From contig NZ_CP118747.1 of assembly GCF_030996345.1 (NCBI RefSeq), forward strand, positions 124,001 through 188,000: 64,000 bases of DNA. The letters run 5' to 3'. The position numbers and the translations under genes are program-made. Below are positions 37,668 to 47,277 of this stretch, piece after piece; within the stretch, counting starts at the first letter, position 1; the number at the start of each line of letters is the position of its first letter. The notes below the pieces were generated by a model. That model ran no database searches. It had not been told where the DNA came from and worked only from the letters and a program-made list of their open reading frames with translations. This stretch comes from Acidithiobacillus sp. AMEEHan. GTDB taxonomy: Bacteria > Pseudomonadota > Gammaproteobacteria > Acidithiobacillales > Acidithiobacillaceae.

Positions 37668-39004
37668 GAGGAGCACGTTCTCTATCGCTTGCCACGGGGA
37701 TGCTGCTGCTCAGTGCTTGCGCCAGCTACCATCCGCTGCCACTGTCCACGCAGATCCCGCAGCCCAAGAGCCTCAGCGAGGCACTCGCCGCGGCCAACGC
37801 TGGAAATCATCTCCACACTGACGCAATCAATCTTCATGCCCCCCTGTCGGGCACGGCACTGGCGCAAATCGCTATCCTGCTCAATCCGCAACTGCGTGCT
37901 ACCCGCGCCAAGCTGGGAGTTGCGAATGCGCAGGTCTTCGCCGCAGGGTTGCTACCCGATCCACAGCTTTCCCTCAGTGCCGATCTGCCGACCACTCCCG
38001 GCTACTATTCTGCCTACAGCTTGGGTCTGCAGTGGAGTCTGGCTAGCCTCTTCACCCGTTCTGCCAATCTTGCCATCGCCCGTGCGCAGGCTCGTTCCGT
38101 CCGCTATGACGTGGCCTGGCAGGAATGGCTGCTGGCCAATCAGGTCCGCATTCTGGCGCGCAAACTCTATTTTCTGCAGGAGCAGGAATCCATTGCCGCC
38201 GCCGCGACGCAGATCAGCGAGGAACTTTACCAGAAATCATCGGAGAATCTCCGCGCCGGGGATACGACCCTGCCCAACCATGCCCTGCGCCAGATTGCCT
38301 ATGTGGACAGTCGGGATCGCGAACTGGCACTGCGCCGTCAGGTGGCCAAAACTCAACAAGAACTCAATGCACAGTTGGGACTACCTCCCAGCTTCCACCT
38401 CAACTTGGCGGCGCCACGAAGCCTGGCGAAACTGCCCCCCGAGAAGGAGCTCGTGCGCGAGGCACTACAGCATCGTCTCGATTTGGCGGCGCTGCGTGCC
38501 GGGTACGACGCCCAAGAGGCTCAGGTTCGGCGCGCCATCCTTGGTCAATACCCGGGCTTCAGCATTGGTGTCAACCACGCCGCCGACACCTCCAACGTGC
38601 AGACCTGGGGGCCGAGCATCACCTTCGACCTACCACTCTGGAACCGCAATCGCGCAGCCATCCGGCAGAGCGAGGCAACCCGCGCCGAATTGCACGCCGC
38701 CTATAGCGCCCGGCTTTTTCAGACACGCGCGGACATTGCGAGCCTGGTGCAGGACCTGCAGCGTTTGCGCCCGGAGATCACCCTCTTGCGCAGCCAATTG
38801 CCAGCGCTCGCGCAGGCGGAAAAGGTTTTGCGCCAGGCGGTAGCGGAGCACAACGCGACCCTCGTCGAATATGAAAGCGTCCGCAGCCAGCTGCTCGACA
38901 AAAAATTGCAACTCCTGAGCCTGGAAGGGGCGGCTACAGAAGATCAGGCCGCCCTGGAACTGGCCGTTGGCATTCCCTGGGAAAAATGGAGAAAAGCCCC
39001 ATGA
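37664..39004 (+). CDS. TolC/CusC-type outer-membrane efflux lipoprotein
   Basis: A 446-residue outer-membrane channel of the OEP family. The N-terminus has a lipobox (LLLSAC), so it is likely lipid-anchored like CusC. Two OEP repeats are visible from coiled-coil stretches (ANAQVFAAGLLPDPQLSLSA, LDLAALRAGYDAQEAQVRRA). It forms the exit duct for the adaptor and RND permease encoded next; the adaptor ATG overlaps its stop by 4 bases. Confidence 0.9.
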   Translation: MRGARSLSLATGMLLLSACASYHPLPLSTQIPQPKSLSEALAAANAGNHLHTDAINLHAPLSGTALAQIAILLNPQLRATRAKLGVANAQVFAAGLLPDPQLSLSADLPTTPGYYSAYSLGLQWSLASLFTRSANLAIARAQARSVRYDVAWQEWLLANQVRILARKLYFLQEQESIAAAATQISEELYQKSSENLRAGDTTLPNHALRQIAYVDSRDRELALRRQVAKTQQELNAQLGLPPSFHLNLAAPRSLAKLPPEKELVREALQHRLDLAALRAGYDAQEAQVRRAILGQYPGFSIGVNHAADTSNVQTWGPSITFDLPLWNRNRAAIRQSEATRAELHAAYSARLFQTRADIASLVQDLQRLRPEITLLRSQLPALAQAEKVLRQAVAEHNATLVEYESVRSQLLDKKLQLLSLEGAATEDQAALELAVGIPWEKWRKAP

Positions 39005-40035
39005 ACTGGCAGCGTGCGCTGCAACTCACTGCCCTCACCGCCCTGGTTGGGCTTGCATCTCTGGCGGGCAACGCCGCGCCCTCGGCGCTGGTGCAGATCA
39101 GCCCGGTGCAGAGCAGGCTCTTCACCCACACTTTGCGCGCCTATGGCACCGTAGCCTTTGCCAGCCAGGCGGCCCACCTGCTCAGCGCACGTTGTGAAAG
39201 TGTCGTGCAACAGGTCTTGGTGGTTCCTGGGGAAAAGGTACGGAAAGGACAGCTACTACTGCGCCTCAGCGCCTCGCCCGCCGAGCAACTGCAGGTGGAA
39301 CAGGCAAAAATCGATCTGCGATTTGCACAGAACGAATGGCAGCGCCAAAGCGATCTGCGGCAACGGCAGCTGGCCACCAATGCCCAGGTGCAGAGCGCGG
39401 CCCAAAATCTCGCCAAAGCCAAGGCACTACTGCAGAGCCTGGAGCAGCGCCAACAGTCCTTACAGGGAGGCGCCATTCGCGCCCCCATCGCCGGCGTCAT
39501 TACCGCCGTCCCGGTCCAGGCGGGCAATACCGTCGCGGCGGGGCAATCCTTTCTCACCATCAACCCTGCGTCGGCGCGCGTTGTCGCCCTCGGTGTGGAG
39601 CCGCAAGATCTCGCCGAGGTGCATCCGGGAGCCAAGGTCGTCTTGCGCAGCCTGGAAGATCGTGGGCGATCCTGGTCCGCCAAGGTGCAACAGGTCCTGG
39701 CGCAAGTCGATCCGAACACGCGTCTTGCCGGGGTAATCGTACCCTTACCGGCGGACGCCCAAGCCCTTCCCGGCACCCTGCTCAGTGGCGAGATCACCCT
39801 TGCCCAGCAGCAGTCCCTGGCCATTCCCGACTCCGCTGTCCTGCGCGAGCATGGACGGTCCTATTGCTTCGTCGATGCGCACGGTATCGCGCAAAAGCGC
39901 TGGATCGAAACCGGCTGGCAGGAGGGGAAATGGATCGAGGTACGGCACGGGCTCCACGCCGGCGAGGCGGTCGTGAGCCTGGGAAACTATGAATTACAGG
40001 AAGGCATGTCCCTGCGTCTGGAGGGGAAATCCTGA
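39001..40035 (+). CDS. RND efflux periplasmic adaptor subunit (HlyD/MFP family)
   Basis: A 344-residue membrane fusion protein with a signal-like N-terminus, split lipoyl domain (VVQQVLVVPGEKVRKGQLLLRL and IRAPIAGVITAVPVQAGNTV), a hairpin of about 60 residues between them, and beta-barrel parts. ATG 39001 overlaps the TolC-like stop as ATGA; the in-frame ATG at 38986 is less likely. No His/Met-rich metal-binding N-terminus like that of CusB is seen, so the substrate stays open. Confidence 0.9.
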   Translation: MNWQRALQLTALTALVGLASLAGNAAPSALVQISPVQSRLFTHTLRAYGTVAFASQAAHLLSARCESVVQQVLVVPGEKVRKGQLLLRLSASPAEQLQVEQAKIDLRFAQNEWQRQSDLRQRQLATNAQVQSAAQNLAKAKALLQSLEQRQQSLQGGAIRAPIAGVITAVPVQAGNTVAAGQSFLTINPASARVVALGVEPQDLAEVHPGAKVVLRSLEDRGRSWSAKVQQVLAQVDPNTRLAGVIVPLPADAQALPGTLLSGEITLAQQQSLAIPDSAVLREHGRSYCFVDAHGIAQKRWIETGWQEGKWIEVRHGLHAGEAVVSLGNYELQEGMSLRLEGKS

Positions 40036-43000
40036 TGGGTGACTGGCTGCTCCGACACCGTCGTTTCCTCCTCTTTTTGCTCCTGCTGCTCACCCTCGGT
40101 GGTCTGCTGGCGGCGCAGAAACTGCCGGTCGCACTCTTCCCACAAGTCTCCTTTCCGCGCATCGAAGTCTCGGTAGATGCCGGCAATATGCCCATTGGCC
40201 AGACCCAGATCGCCCTGACCCTGCCCCTGGAACAGGCCCTGCGTGCGGTACCCGGGGTACGCAAGATCCGTTCGACCACGGCGCGGGGCGCGGCAGATAT
40301 CTCGGTGCAATTCGCCTGGGGTAGTGACATGCAAAACGCCCTCCTGCAGGTCGAGGCCGCCATCAATCAGGAGCTGCCCAAACTCCCCGCTGGTACCCAG
40401 TTTCATGCGCGCCGCATGGATCCGACCGTGGATCCGATTCTGGGCTTGGCCCTGACCTCCGCGCAGCTGGATCCCGTGGCGTTGCGACGCGTCGCTTACT
40501 ATCAACTACGCCCACGCCTGTTGAGCATCCCTGGGGTCGCGCAAGTGACGGTACAGGGCGGCGCCCAGGAAGAGTTTGAGGTCTCCGTCGATCCCTGGCT
40601 CCTGCAACATTACGGTCTATCCTATGTCGACGTCGAAAAGGCCCTGGCGGGTGCGAATATCATCGAGGCAGTGGGGCGCAGCCAACGCCACTACCGCCTG
40701 TATCAGATCCTCAGCACGAGCCACTTGGTCAATGGCGACGAAATCGGCAAGACCATCCTCAAAAGCGGTCCCGAAGGCATTGTCGATCTCGCCGATGTGG
40801 CCAAGATCAAGCAGGGCACGCGTCCCGCGTGGACCACAGTCACCGCCAACGGCAAGAACGCCGTGCTCCTCAACATCTTGCAGCAACCAGGCGGTAACAC
40901 CGTCGCCATCGACCAGGCCCTGCGCAAACTTTTGCGCAGCAGTGCAGCCTCGCTACCCCCGGGCGTGAAGATCAGCACCTGGTACGATCAGAGCCAACTC
41001 ATCACCGCCGCTGCCGGCAGCGTGCGCGATGCGATCATCATCGGCGCCCTCCTCGCCGCCCTGGTGCTCTTCGCCTTTCTCCGTAATCTGCGCCTTACCC
41101 TGATCGTCGCCATCACCTTGCCCAGCGTGTTGATCGCCAGTGCGTTGGTCCTTTACGTACTGCATCAGAGTTTCAACATCATGACCCTGGGCGGTATGGC
41201 GGCAGCGGTCGGCCTGGTGGTGGATGACGTGGTCGTCATGCTCGAACACCTGATGCGGCGCATCAGCGAAGAGCGCAAAGACTGGTCGATCCTGCATCTG
41301 GCGCAGGAACTCAGCATCCCCTTGGCCGGCTCTTCGGCGGCGACGCTGATCATTTTTCTTCCGCTGGCCTTTCTATCAGGGGTGACGGGCGCATTTTTCC
41401 AGGCCCTGGCCATCGCCATTGCCGCTGCCCTACTCATTTCCTTTCTAGTTGCCTTTCTCGCCGTTCCGGTATTGGCGCAATTGCTGCTCCGGCAGAAAGA
41501 CGCCGACCGGGCCGAGCATCAGGGATCGCTGCAGCGCTGGGCCACCGAGCGCTACCGGCAGTTGCTCGCCCGTTTCCTGCAAAAACCCGGGTGGCTCCTG
41601 CTTTCCGTGGGCTTGCTGGTCGCCCTGTCCGGATGGTCCTACACCCAGGTGGGCAGCGGCTTTCTGCCCCCCATGGACGAGGGTGGCTTTGTGCTGGACT
41701 ATCGCGCCCCCCGGGGACTTCCCTCGCGGAGACCGATCGCCTGCTGGATCAGGTACAGCAGATTCTGGCACAGACACCCGAAGTCGCCGACTACTCGCGA
41801 CGCACTGGACTGCAGTTGGGTGGCGGGATTACCGAGGCCAATACCGGCGACTTTTTCATCCGTCTCAAGACCCAGCGCAAACGCAACATCTGGCAGGTCA
41901 TGGATAGTGTGCGGGCGCAGATCGAGAATCAGGTGCCAGGCTTACGAGTGGAAACCGGTCAGCTCATGGAAGACCTGATCGGCGACCTGACCGCCGTTCC
42001 ACAACCCATAGAAATCAAGATCTTTGGCAATCACCCCCGAGAATTGGAACCCATTGCGCGGCAGATCACCCGGACGATCAAGGGGGTTCCCGGGGTCACC
42101 GAGGCCTTTGACGGCATTACCATTGCCGGGGATGCCATCGACATCCACGTCGATCCCCTGCGTGCACGGGCCATTGCGGGTATGACACCCGCCGAAGTCA
42201 CCCAACAGCTGCGCACCCTGCTGCAGGGGCAGGTAGTCACCCAAATTCCGCACGGCGAGGAAATGATCGGTGTGCGTCTGCGCGCCCCGCAAGACCTCTC
42301 CCAGCGGATCGATCAGCTGCGCCACCTGCCGCTGATTGCGCCCAGCGGGCAGACCTTTTTTCTCGATCAGGTGGCCACGATCTCCATCCAAGCAGGCCAG
42401 GCGGAGCTGGATGCGGAAAATCTGCAACCGATGATCGCCGTTACCGCGCGCATCGATAACGGCTACGCCATGGGTACGGTCCTCGCGCAAATTCAGCAAC
42501 ATCTCTCCAAACTCCCACTACCACACGGGGTATACCTGGAATACGGCGGTCTCTATCAGGAACAGCAGCAGGCCATGCATGATCTGGCCTTGGTACTGCT
42601 GGCAGCAATTTTGCTCGTTGCGGCGCTGCTCCTCTTTCTCTACGAAAACTTTGCTATCGTGTTCAGTATCCTGATTACCGCGCTGCTGGCCCTGGGGGCG
42701 GTATTCGTCGGTTTGTGGCTGACGGGTACCGAGCGCAATCTCACCGCCATGATCGGTATGACCATGATCGTCGGCATCGTCACCGAGACGGCGATCTTCT
42801 ACTTTGCAGAGCTGCGCAACCATCATCCGGAAGAACTCGTGCGGGCTGGCGCCGCACGCCTACGCCCGGTCCTCATGACCGCCATCATCGCCATTCTCGC
42901 CCTGCTACCCCTGGCCCTGGGGATTGGCGCTGGCGCACAAATGCAGGCTCCGCTGGCCGTCGCCATCATCTCCGGCCTACTCGCCGAAATTCCCTTGGTG

Positions 43001-43075
43001 CTCTTGGTGATGCCGGGAATCTATGCCACCCTGCAGAGGATTCTACCGCGGCGTAACTCCCGGAGTTATGAATGA
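40035..43075 (+). CDS. RND efflux transporter permease, apparently frameshifted once
   Basis: The span fits one RND permease of about 1013 residues. Two frames join at the C/G run near 41707-41716: the first ends FVLDYRAP, the second continues PGTSLAETDRLL, which together give the canonical RND sequence, so one base is missing. In helix 4, GGMAAAVGLVVDDVVVMLEH carries the proton-relay Asp pair seen in HAE-type pumps rather than the typical CzcA/CusA pattern. Export of drugs or organic compounds, or of metals, are both possible. Start overlaps the adaptor stop by 1 base. Confidence 0.87.
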
Positions 43076-43214
43076 CGATCGATAGATGAATACCAATTGG
43101 CTGGAGCAGTTTCCAGACCTTCACGCTTTGCCGCAGACGAAGAATGGCGGGGCGCGCCGTCGATCTGCGGTCTGATGAAAGCGCTTTATTCTCAGCAGCA
43201 CAAGGAGTTCACCA

Positions 43215-44174
43215 ATGACTACCGCAACTACTGCAGCACCCACGATTGCCGAGTATTCTCCGCAACAACGCGCCTTCGCTGTGGTGCGCATCCTTTTTGG
43301 ATGCGTCTGGCTGATCAACGCCGCCCTGCAGCTCAGTCCCGCATACCGTGCGCATTTTTTGGATACCTTCAGTGCTGACTGGGTCAGCGGGCAATCCGCT
43401 TGGGTTATGGCCTACGGACATTGGATGGCATCCGTGGTTGCCAGTATTGGCCCGAACCTGGTCGCCTGGATCACCATCGTGCTCGACGCAATTCTGGCCG
43501 TCAGCCTGATCACCGGACTGTTGCTACCCTTCCTGGCTTACGTCGGGGTGTTCTACAACCTCTGGCTGTGGAGCACCGTCGGCGGCTTTGGCGGCCCCTA
43601 CACCCAAGGCGCCACAGATCCGGGCACTGCCATCATCTATGCGCTGGTTTTTGTGTTTGTCATCGCCAGTCGCTCCTGGGACTGCTGGAGTCTGTCTGGC
43701 ACACGCCCTGGGCGTCTTTCCCCGGCAGCCATGCACACCGCACGCATACTTTTTGGTCTGCTCTGGGCCTTCGATGCCTTCTGGAAGTGGCAGCCATTTT
43801 TCCTGCACAACGCCGTCAGCTACCTGCAGCAGGCCCTTCCCGGTGAGCCGGCATGGATTGCCGCTTATATCACCTTTTTCATCCATATCATCAACGCCGT
43901 GGGTCCTTTTCTCTTCGGCGTTTTCGCCGCGCTGGTGGAAAGCGTGATCGCCCTATTTCTGTTGGTGGGTGGCAAGCAGCTGCGCTGGATCATTCCCGTC
44001 GGCATCGCCTACAGCTTTGGCGTCTGGACCACCGCCGAGGGTTGGGGTGCACCCTATGCGCCGGGAAGCACTGCCAACAAAGGCGATGTCCTTGGCACCA
44101 CCAACATCTATATCTTCGCGTTTTTGTTTCTGGCGGCGTGGGTCTATTTCCGGCCACATAAGCCTAACCGATGA
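43215..44174 (+). CDS. DoxX/DoxD-like multi-helix membrane protein
   Basis: A 319-residue membrane protein with eight or so helices in two similar halves, each opening like VRILFGCVWLINAALQLSP / ARILFGLLWAFDAFWKWQP. The repeat is characteristic of DoxX/DoxD proteins; DoxD is the membrane part of thiosulfate:quinone oxidoreductase in sulfur oxidisers. No DoxA-type subunit is encoded next to it, so enzymatic function is uncertain. Conserved Trp and FGGPYTQG / WGAPYAPGS loops recur in both halves. The 139 bases before it hold no convincing gene. Confidence 0.75.
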   Translation: MTTATTAAPTIAEYSPQQRAFAVVRILFGCVWLINAALQLSPAYRAHFLDTFSADWVSGQSAWVMAYGHWMASVVASIGPNLVAWITIVLDAILAVSLITGLLLPFLAYVGVFYNLWLWSTVGGFGGPYTQGATDPGTAIIYALVFVFVIASRSWDCWSLSGTRPGRLSPAAMHTARILFGLLWAFDAFWKWQPFFLHNAVSYLQQALPGEPAWIAAYITFFIHIINAVGPFLFGVFAALVESVIALFLLVGGKQLRWIIPVGIAYSFGVWTTAEGWGAPYAPGSTANKGDVLGTTNIYIFAFLFLAAWVYFRPHKPNR

Positions 44175-44192
44175 ACGGCGCGGAAGGCTGAT

Positions 44193-44204
44193 ACCGATAT
44201 CGGT
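44193..44204. repeat. 12-bp perfect palindrome
   Basis: ACCGATATCGGT between the DoxX-like gene and the Old Yellow Enzyme gene, 15 bp before a second palindrome. No T run follows, so it is not a terminator; an operator is possible. Confidence 0.35.
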
Positions 44205-44218
44205 GGAGTTGCAAACAG

Positions 44219-44232
44219 ACTGACCGGTCGGT
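44219..44232. promoter_or_regulatory. TetR-type operator-like palindrome before the OYE gene
   Basis: ACTGACCGGTCGGT has a GACCGGTC core and one mismatched pair. Such sites are bound by TetR-family repressors (NemR controls nemA in E. coli). It lies 37 bp before the enzyme start. No TetR gene is next to it in this window. Confidence 0.45.
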
Positions 44233-44268
44233 ACCATTCTCTGCAGTTGATCCAGCTGAGGAGCAAGT

Positions 44269-45339
44269 ATGACGGACCTATTCTCTCCCCTGACGTTGGG
44301 CGCCATCGAACTTGACAATCGAATATGGATGGCTCCCCTCACTCGCTGCCGTGCCGAAGGCGAACACGTGCCCACACCGCTCATGGCCGAATACTATGCC
44401 CAACGGGCGAGCGCTGGCCTGATCATCGCCGAAGCGACCATGATTTTGCCCGGGAATTCGGCGTTCTGGCACGAACCGGGCATCTATTCCGCTGAGCAGA
44501 TCGCCGGCTGGCGCAAAGTGACCGATGCCGTGCACCAGGCCGGTGGAAAAATTGCCTTGCAAATCTGGCATGGTGGGCGTGCCTGCCATCCCGATCTCAA
44601 CCATGGCGCGATCCCGGTAGCACCGAGTGCCATCGCCATTGCCAATGAAGAGGTCTACACGCCCAAGGGGAAACAGGGCTATACCCTGCCACGCGCGCTA
44701 TCGGACGACGAAATCCCAGCCATCATCGCAGGCTTTGCGCAGGCGGCCCGCAATGCCAGAACGGCCGGATTCGACATGGTCGAAGTCCATGCGGCCAACG
44801 GCTACCTGATCGATGAATTCCTGCGCGACGGGAGCAACCATCGTGAGGGGCCTTACGGGGGCAGTCGGGAAAACCGCGCCCGCTTCCTTTTCGAGGTTCT
44901 GGACGCTGTAAGTACAGCCATAGGGGCGAACCGCGTCGGCGTGCGTCTGTCACCACTCAACAGTTTCAATGACATGAAGGATAGCGATCCTGTGGGACTC
45001 TCTGCCTGGCTGGCGACTTCCCTCAATGAACGGAACCTCGCCTATCTCCACCTCATGCGTGCCGATTTTTACGGGAAGCAGACGGGCGATGTGCTGACTC
45101 CTGTGCGTCAACACTATCGCGGCACGCTCGTGGTCAACATGGGATATACTCCAGAGGAGGCACAGAGGACCATAGCCGAGGGCAAAGCGGACGCCGTGGC
45201 TTTCGGCACTGCCTTTCTCGCCAATCCCGATTTACCCGCGCGTATTCGCCGCGGCGCCCCGCTCAACCAGCCCAACCCCAACACCTTTTATACCCCAGGA
45301 CCGGAAGGCTACACCGATTATCCAACCCTGGCCGGCTGA
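44269..45339 (+). CDS. nemA: Old Yellow Enzyme family NADH:flavin oxidoreductase
   Basis: A 356-residue FMN-binding TIM barrel that reduces activated C=C bonds and electrophiles. Hallmarks: NRIWMAPLTRCRA, LQIWHGGRACHP, FDMVEVHAANGYLIDEFLRDGSNHR with the substrate-binding His/Asn region, and a C-terminal FGTAFLANPDLP phosphate-binding loop. It belongs to the classical group like NemA and is likely part of an electrophile stress response. A TetR-type palindrome lies upstream. Confidence 0.9.
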   Translation: MTDLFSPLTLGAIELDNRIWMAPLTRCRAEGEHVPTPLMAEYYAQRASAGLIIAEATMILPGNSAFWHEPGIYSAEQIAGWRKVTDAVHQAGGKIALQIWHGGRACHPDLNHGAIPVAPSAIAIANEEVYTPKGKQGYTLPRALSDDEIPAIIAGFAQAARNARTAGFDMVEVHAANGYLIDEFLRDGSNHREGPYGGSRENRARFLFEVLDAVSTAIGANRVGVRLSPLNSFNDMKDSDPVGLSAWLATSLNERNLAYLHLMRADFYGKQTGDVLTPVRQHYRGTLVVNMGYTPEEAQRTIAEGKADAVAFGTAFLANPDLPARIRRGAPLNQPNPNTFYTPGPEGYTDYPTLAG

Positions 45340-45340
45340 A

Positions 45341-45949
45341 TCAGCGGGGACTTTCTGCGGCCAACAATCGCTGTAGCTGCGCGATGCTGCCCCGCGGCAA
45401 GGGTTTCCCATCGCGCGCCGAAGCCGGGCTGCGGCGGTCTTCGTCCAGAGCGAAGACCACCAGGCGCAGGGGCACACCTTCAAGCTCCAACAAAAAAGTG
45501 GGGTAATCCACGGCGCTGGCGTCGCCAAAGCGCAGGCGCTGCCAACCCTCTTCGTAGTCGACTTGGGCATCGAGAAGGAAAAACACCACACTTTCCGGGG
45601 CATCGGCAAACAGATGCAGGGTAATTTTGCTATTCTCCGTCGCATCCCCCTCCCAGACCGGTCCCACCAGGCGCGGTTGAAACGCCTGCAGCCACTCCAT
45701 CGCATGCAGGGCGATTTCCCGCAAATGGCGCAAGACCTGGGGCTGGGTGTCCGCATGGAAGAGCTGCAATCGCGCCTGCAGCTCACTGTGGATCTCGATG
45801 TTGCTCGGCCAGTGTTGCTGGGCATGGACGCCCAGCCGGCGTGCGGCCTTCTCCTTGGCGCTGCGAAAATCGCCCACGGCTTCGTCCACCATGATGCGAG
45901 CCGCCTCCACTGCCAATAACTGACGCAAGCGTTGTGGGGACTTAGCCAT
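45341..45949 (-). CDS. conserved hypothetical protein
   Basis: A 202-residue cytosolic protein, not recognised with confidence. The N-terminal 90 residues are helical and basic (RIMVDEAVGDFRSAKEKAARRLGV), while the second half looks alpha/beta (SKITLHLFADAPESVVFFLL, LLELEGVPLRLVVFAL). This reminds me of gammaproteobacterial proteins loosely annotated as nucleotidyltransferase-like, but no GSxxxD motif is visible. It converges on the Old Yellow Enzyme gene, with stops 1 base apart. Confidence 0.6.
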   Translation of the reverse strand: MAKSPQRLRQLLAVEAARIMVDEAVGDFRSAKEKAARRLGVHAQQHWPSNIEIHSELQARLQLFHADTQPQVLRHLREIALHAMEWLQAFQPRLVGPVWEGDATENSKITLHLFADAPESVVFFLLDAQVDYEEGWQRLRFGDASAVDYPTFLLELEGVPLRLVVFALDEDRRSPASARDGKPLPRGSIAQLQRLLAAESPR

Positions 45950-46002
45950 TTTTCGACTCCGTCGTTGTCCGGGAGGGCCCTAGGGGATAAGATAACGCAG
46001 AC

Positions 46003-46087
46003 GCGAGGATGGCGGAATTGGTAGACGCACTGGATTTAGGTTCCAGCGCCGCAAGGCGTGGGAGTTCGAGTCTCCCTCTTCGCACCA
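46003..46087 (+). tRNA. tRNA-Leu (TAG)
   Basis: An 85-nt class II tRNA. Acceptor GCGAGGA pairs with TCTTCGC (one G-U), the anticodon stem CTGGA/TCCAG encloses TTTAGGT (anticodon TAG), a long variable arm follows, and CCA is encoded at 46085-46087. No duplicated 3' end is seen, so no element is integrated here. Confidence 0.96.
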
Positions 46088-46114
46088 CATTGATGATCGA
46101 GGGACGCAGCGAGA

Positions 46115-46324
46115 ATGTCAGCAGAAGCGCAGGAAATCGACGACAGCCCTTATTGCTGTTGCTCGGCGGCCACTTTTCAGGAAATCCTCGAGCGCCAGCG
46201 CGCCCAACCCCTACCCTTCATGGAACTGCTGATGGTGCATGCGGGCTGTGGTTCCGGCTGTGGTAGCTGCATCGAAGAGCTGGAGCAGTACCTGCGGGCG
46301 CACGACGCCTACATCGAAGATTGA
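46115..46324 (+). CDS. BFD-like [2Fe-2S] ferredoxin
   Basis: A 69-residue protein with the Cys pattern of bacterioferritin-associated ferredoxin: YCCCSAATFQEIL near the start and GCGSGCGSCIEELEQYL near the end. The true Bfd helps release iron from bacterioferritin, but no bacterioferritin gene is nearby. The C-terminal half fits the family helix-turn-helix. The last bases overlap the next gene start. Confidence 0.75.
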   Translation: MSAEAQEIDDSPYCCCSAATFQEILERQRAQPLPFMELLMVHAGCGSGCGSCIEELEQYLRAHDAYIED

Positions 46325-47277
46325 CGTTCTCCTGCCGCTTTCGCCCTCCATTCTGGCTCCCCAACGGCGATTTCGAAACCATCTGGGCGCCGTTTTTTTC
46401 CCGCAGGGCGTCTATACCCCTGCGTCGCGAAATCTGGACGACACCAGATCAAGATCGCATTGCCGTCGACTGGGTGGATGGCCAGGGCGACAGCCCGGTG
46501 CTGGTCCTCTTTCACGGCCTCGGCAGTAGCAGTCGAGGACACTATGCCCTGTCCATCGGTGCCGCGTTGCAGCGCTTCGGCTGGACGGGCTGTTTCATCA
46601 ATTTTCGGGGTTGCGGCGGCATCGATAATCTCCTCCCACGCGCCTATCACGCCGGTGATAGCGCGGAAATTGCTTGGATCGTCGAGCGGCTGCAGGCGTT
46701 GCAGCGCCCGCTTTACGCCGTCGGCGTGTCTCTCGGCGGCAATGCCCTGCTCAAATATCTCGGTGCCGGACACCCTCAGCGCCTGACGGCGGCGGCTGCA
46801 GTCTGTGCCCCGGTCGATCTGGTGGCCACGGCCGCCCATATCGCTGCTCACCCCCTCTATGAGCAGTATTTTGTCCGCACCCTGAAACGACAGATGGGAC
46901 GCTATGCCCAGCGATTTCCCGACCTGGTGGATTGGCAGGCCGTGCACCGCAGCAAGAGTCTACGGGCATTTGACGATGCCTTCACCGCGCCGGTCCATGG
47001 CTTTCGCGATGCCATGAGCTACTGGCAGCAGGGCTCTGCCGGACCGGGTCTTGCACAGGTACGCACGCGCACGCTGTTGATCAATAGTCGCAATGATCCT
47101 ATCGTACCTCTGGATGCCGTTGCGAAATGGCCACGCAGTCCTGCCGTGCATCGCTGTTTCACCCAGCGCGGTGGCCATGTTGCCTACGTGCAAGGCAGAT
47201 TTCCCGGAGATACCGACTGGCTTCCGGAGCAAATCCTGCGTTTTTTTCAGGGAGAGAATCCAGATGCAGAAGCATAG
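46321..47277 (+). CDS. alpha/beta hydrolase, YheT family
   Basis: A 318-residue cytosolic hydrolase. Family features are WLPNGDFETIWAPFF near the start, LVLFHGLGSSSRGHY (oxyanion region), VGVSLGGNALLKYL with the nucleophilic Ser, and late His in QRGGHVAYVQG. Substrate is not known for YheT. The start is a TTG at 46321 that overlaps the upstream TGA, which is unusual but gives the best N-terminus; a later start is possible. Confidence 0.85.
   Translation: MTFSCRFRPPFWLPNGDFETIWAPFFSRRASIPLRREIWTTPDQDRIAVDWVDGQGDSPVLVLFHGLGSSSRGHYALSIGAALQRFGWTGCFINFRGCGGIDNLLPRAYHAGDSAEIAWIVERLQALQRPLYAVGVSLGGNALLKYLGAGHPQRLTAAAAVCAPVDLVATAAHIAAHPLYEQYFVRTLKRQMGRYAQRFPDLVDWQAVHRSKSLRAFDDAFTAPVHGFRDAMSYWQQGSAGPGLAQVRTRTLLINSRNDPIVPLDAVAKWPRSPAVHRCFTQRGGHVAYVQGRFPGDTDWLPEQILRFFQGENPDAEA

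Noticed and set aside
41700-41720. Programmed frameshifting in the RND permease
   Set aside because: No slippery heptamer with a downstream structure is evident, and glnE shows the same one-base loss at C runs.
43087-43176. A 29-codon frame (MNTNWLEQFPDL...) before the DoxX-like gene
   Set aside because: It weakly recalls the start of Crp/Fnr proteins, but is too short and has no convincing ribosome site.
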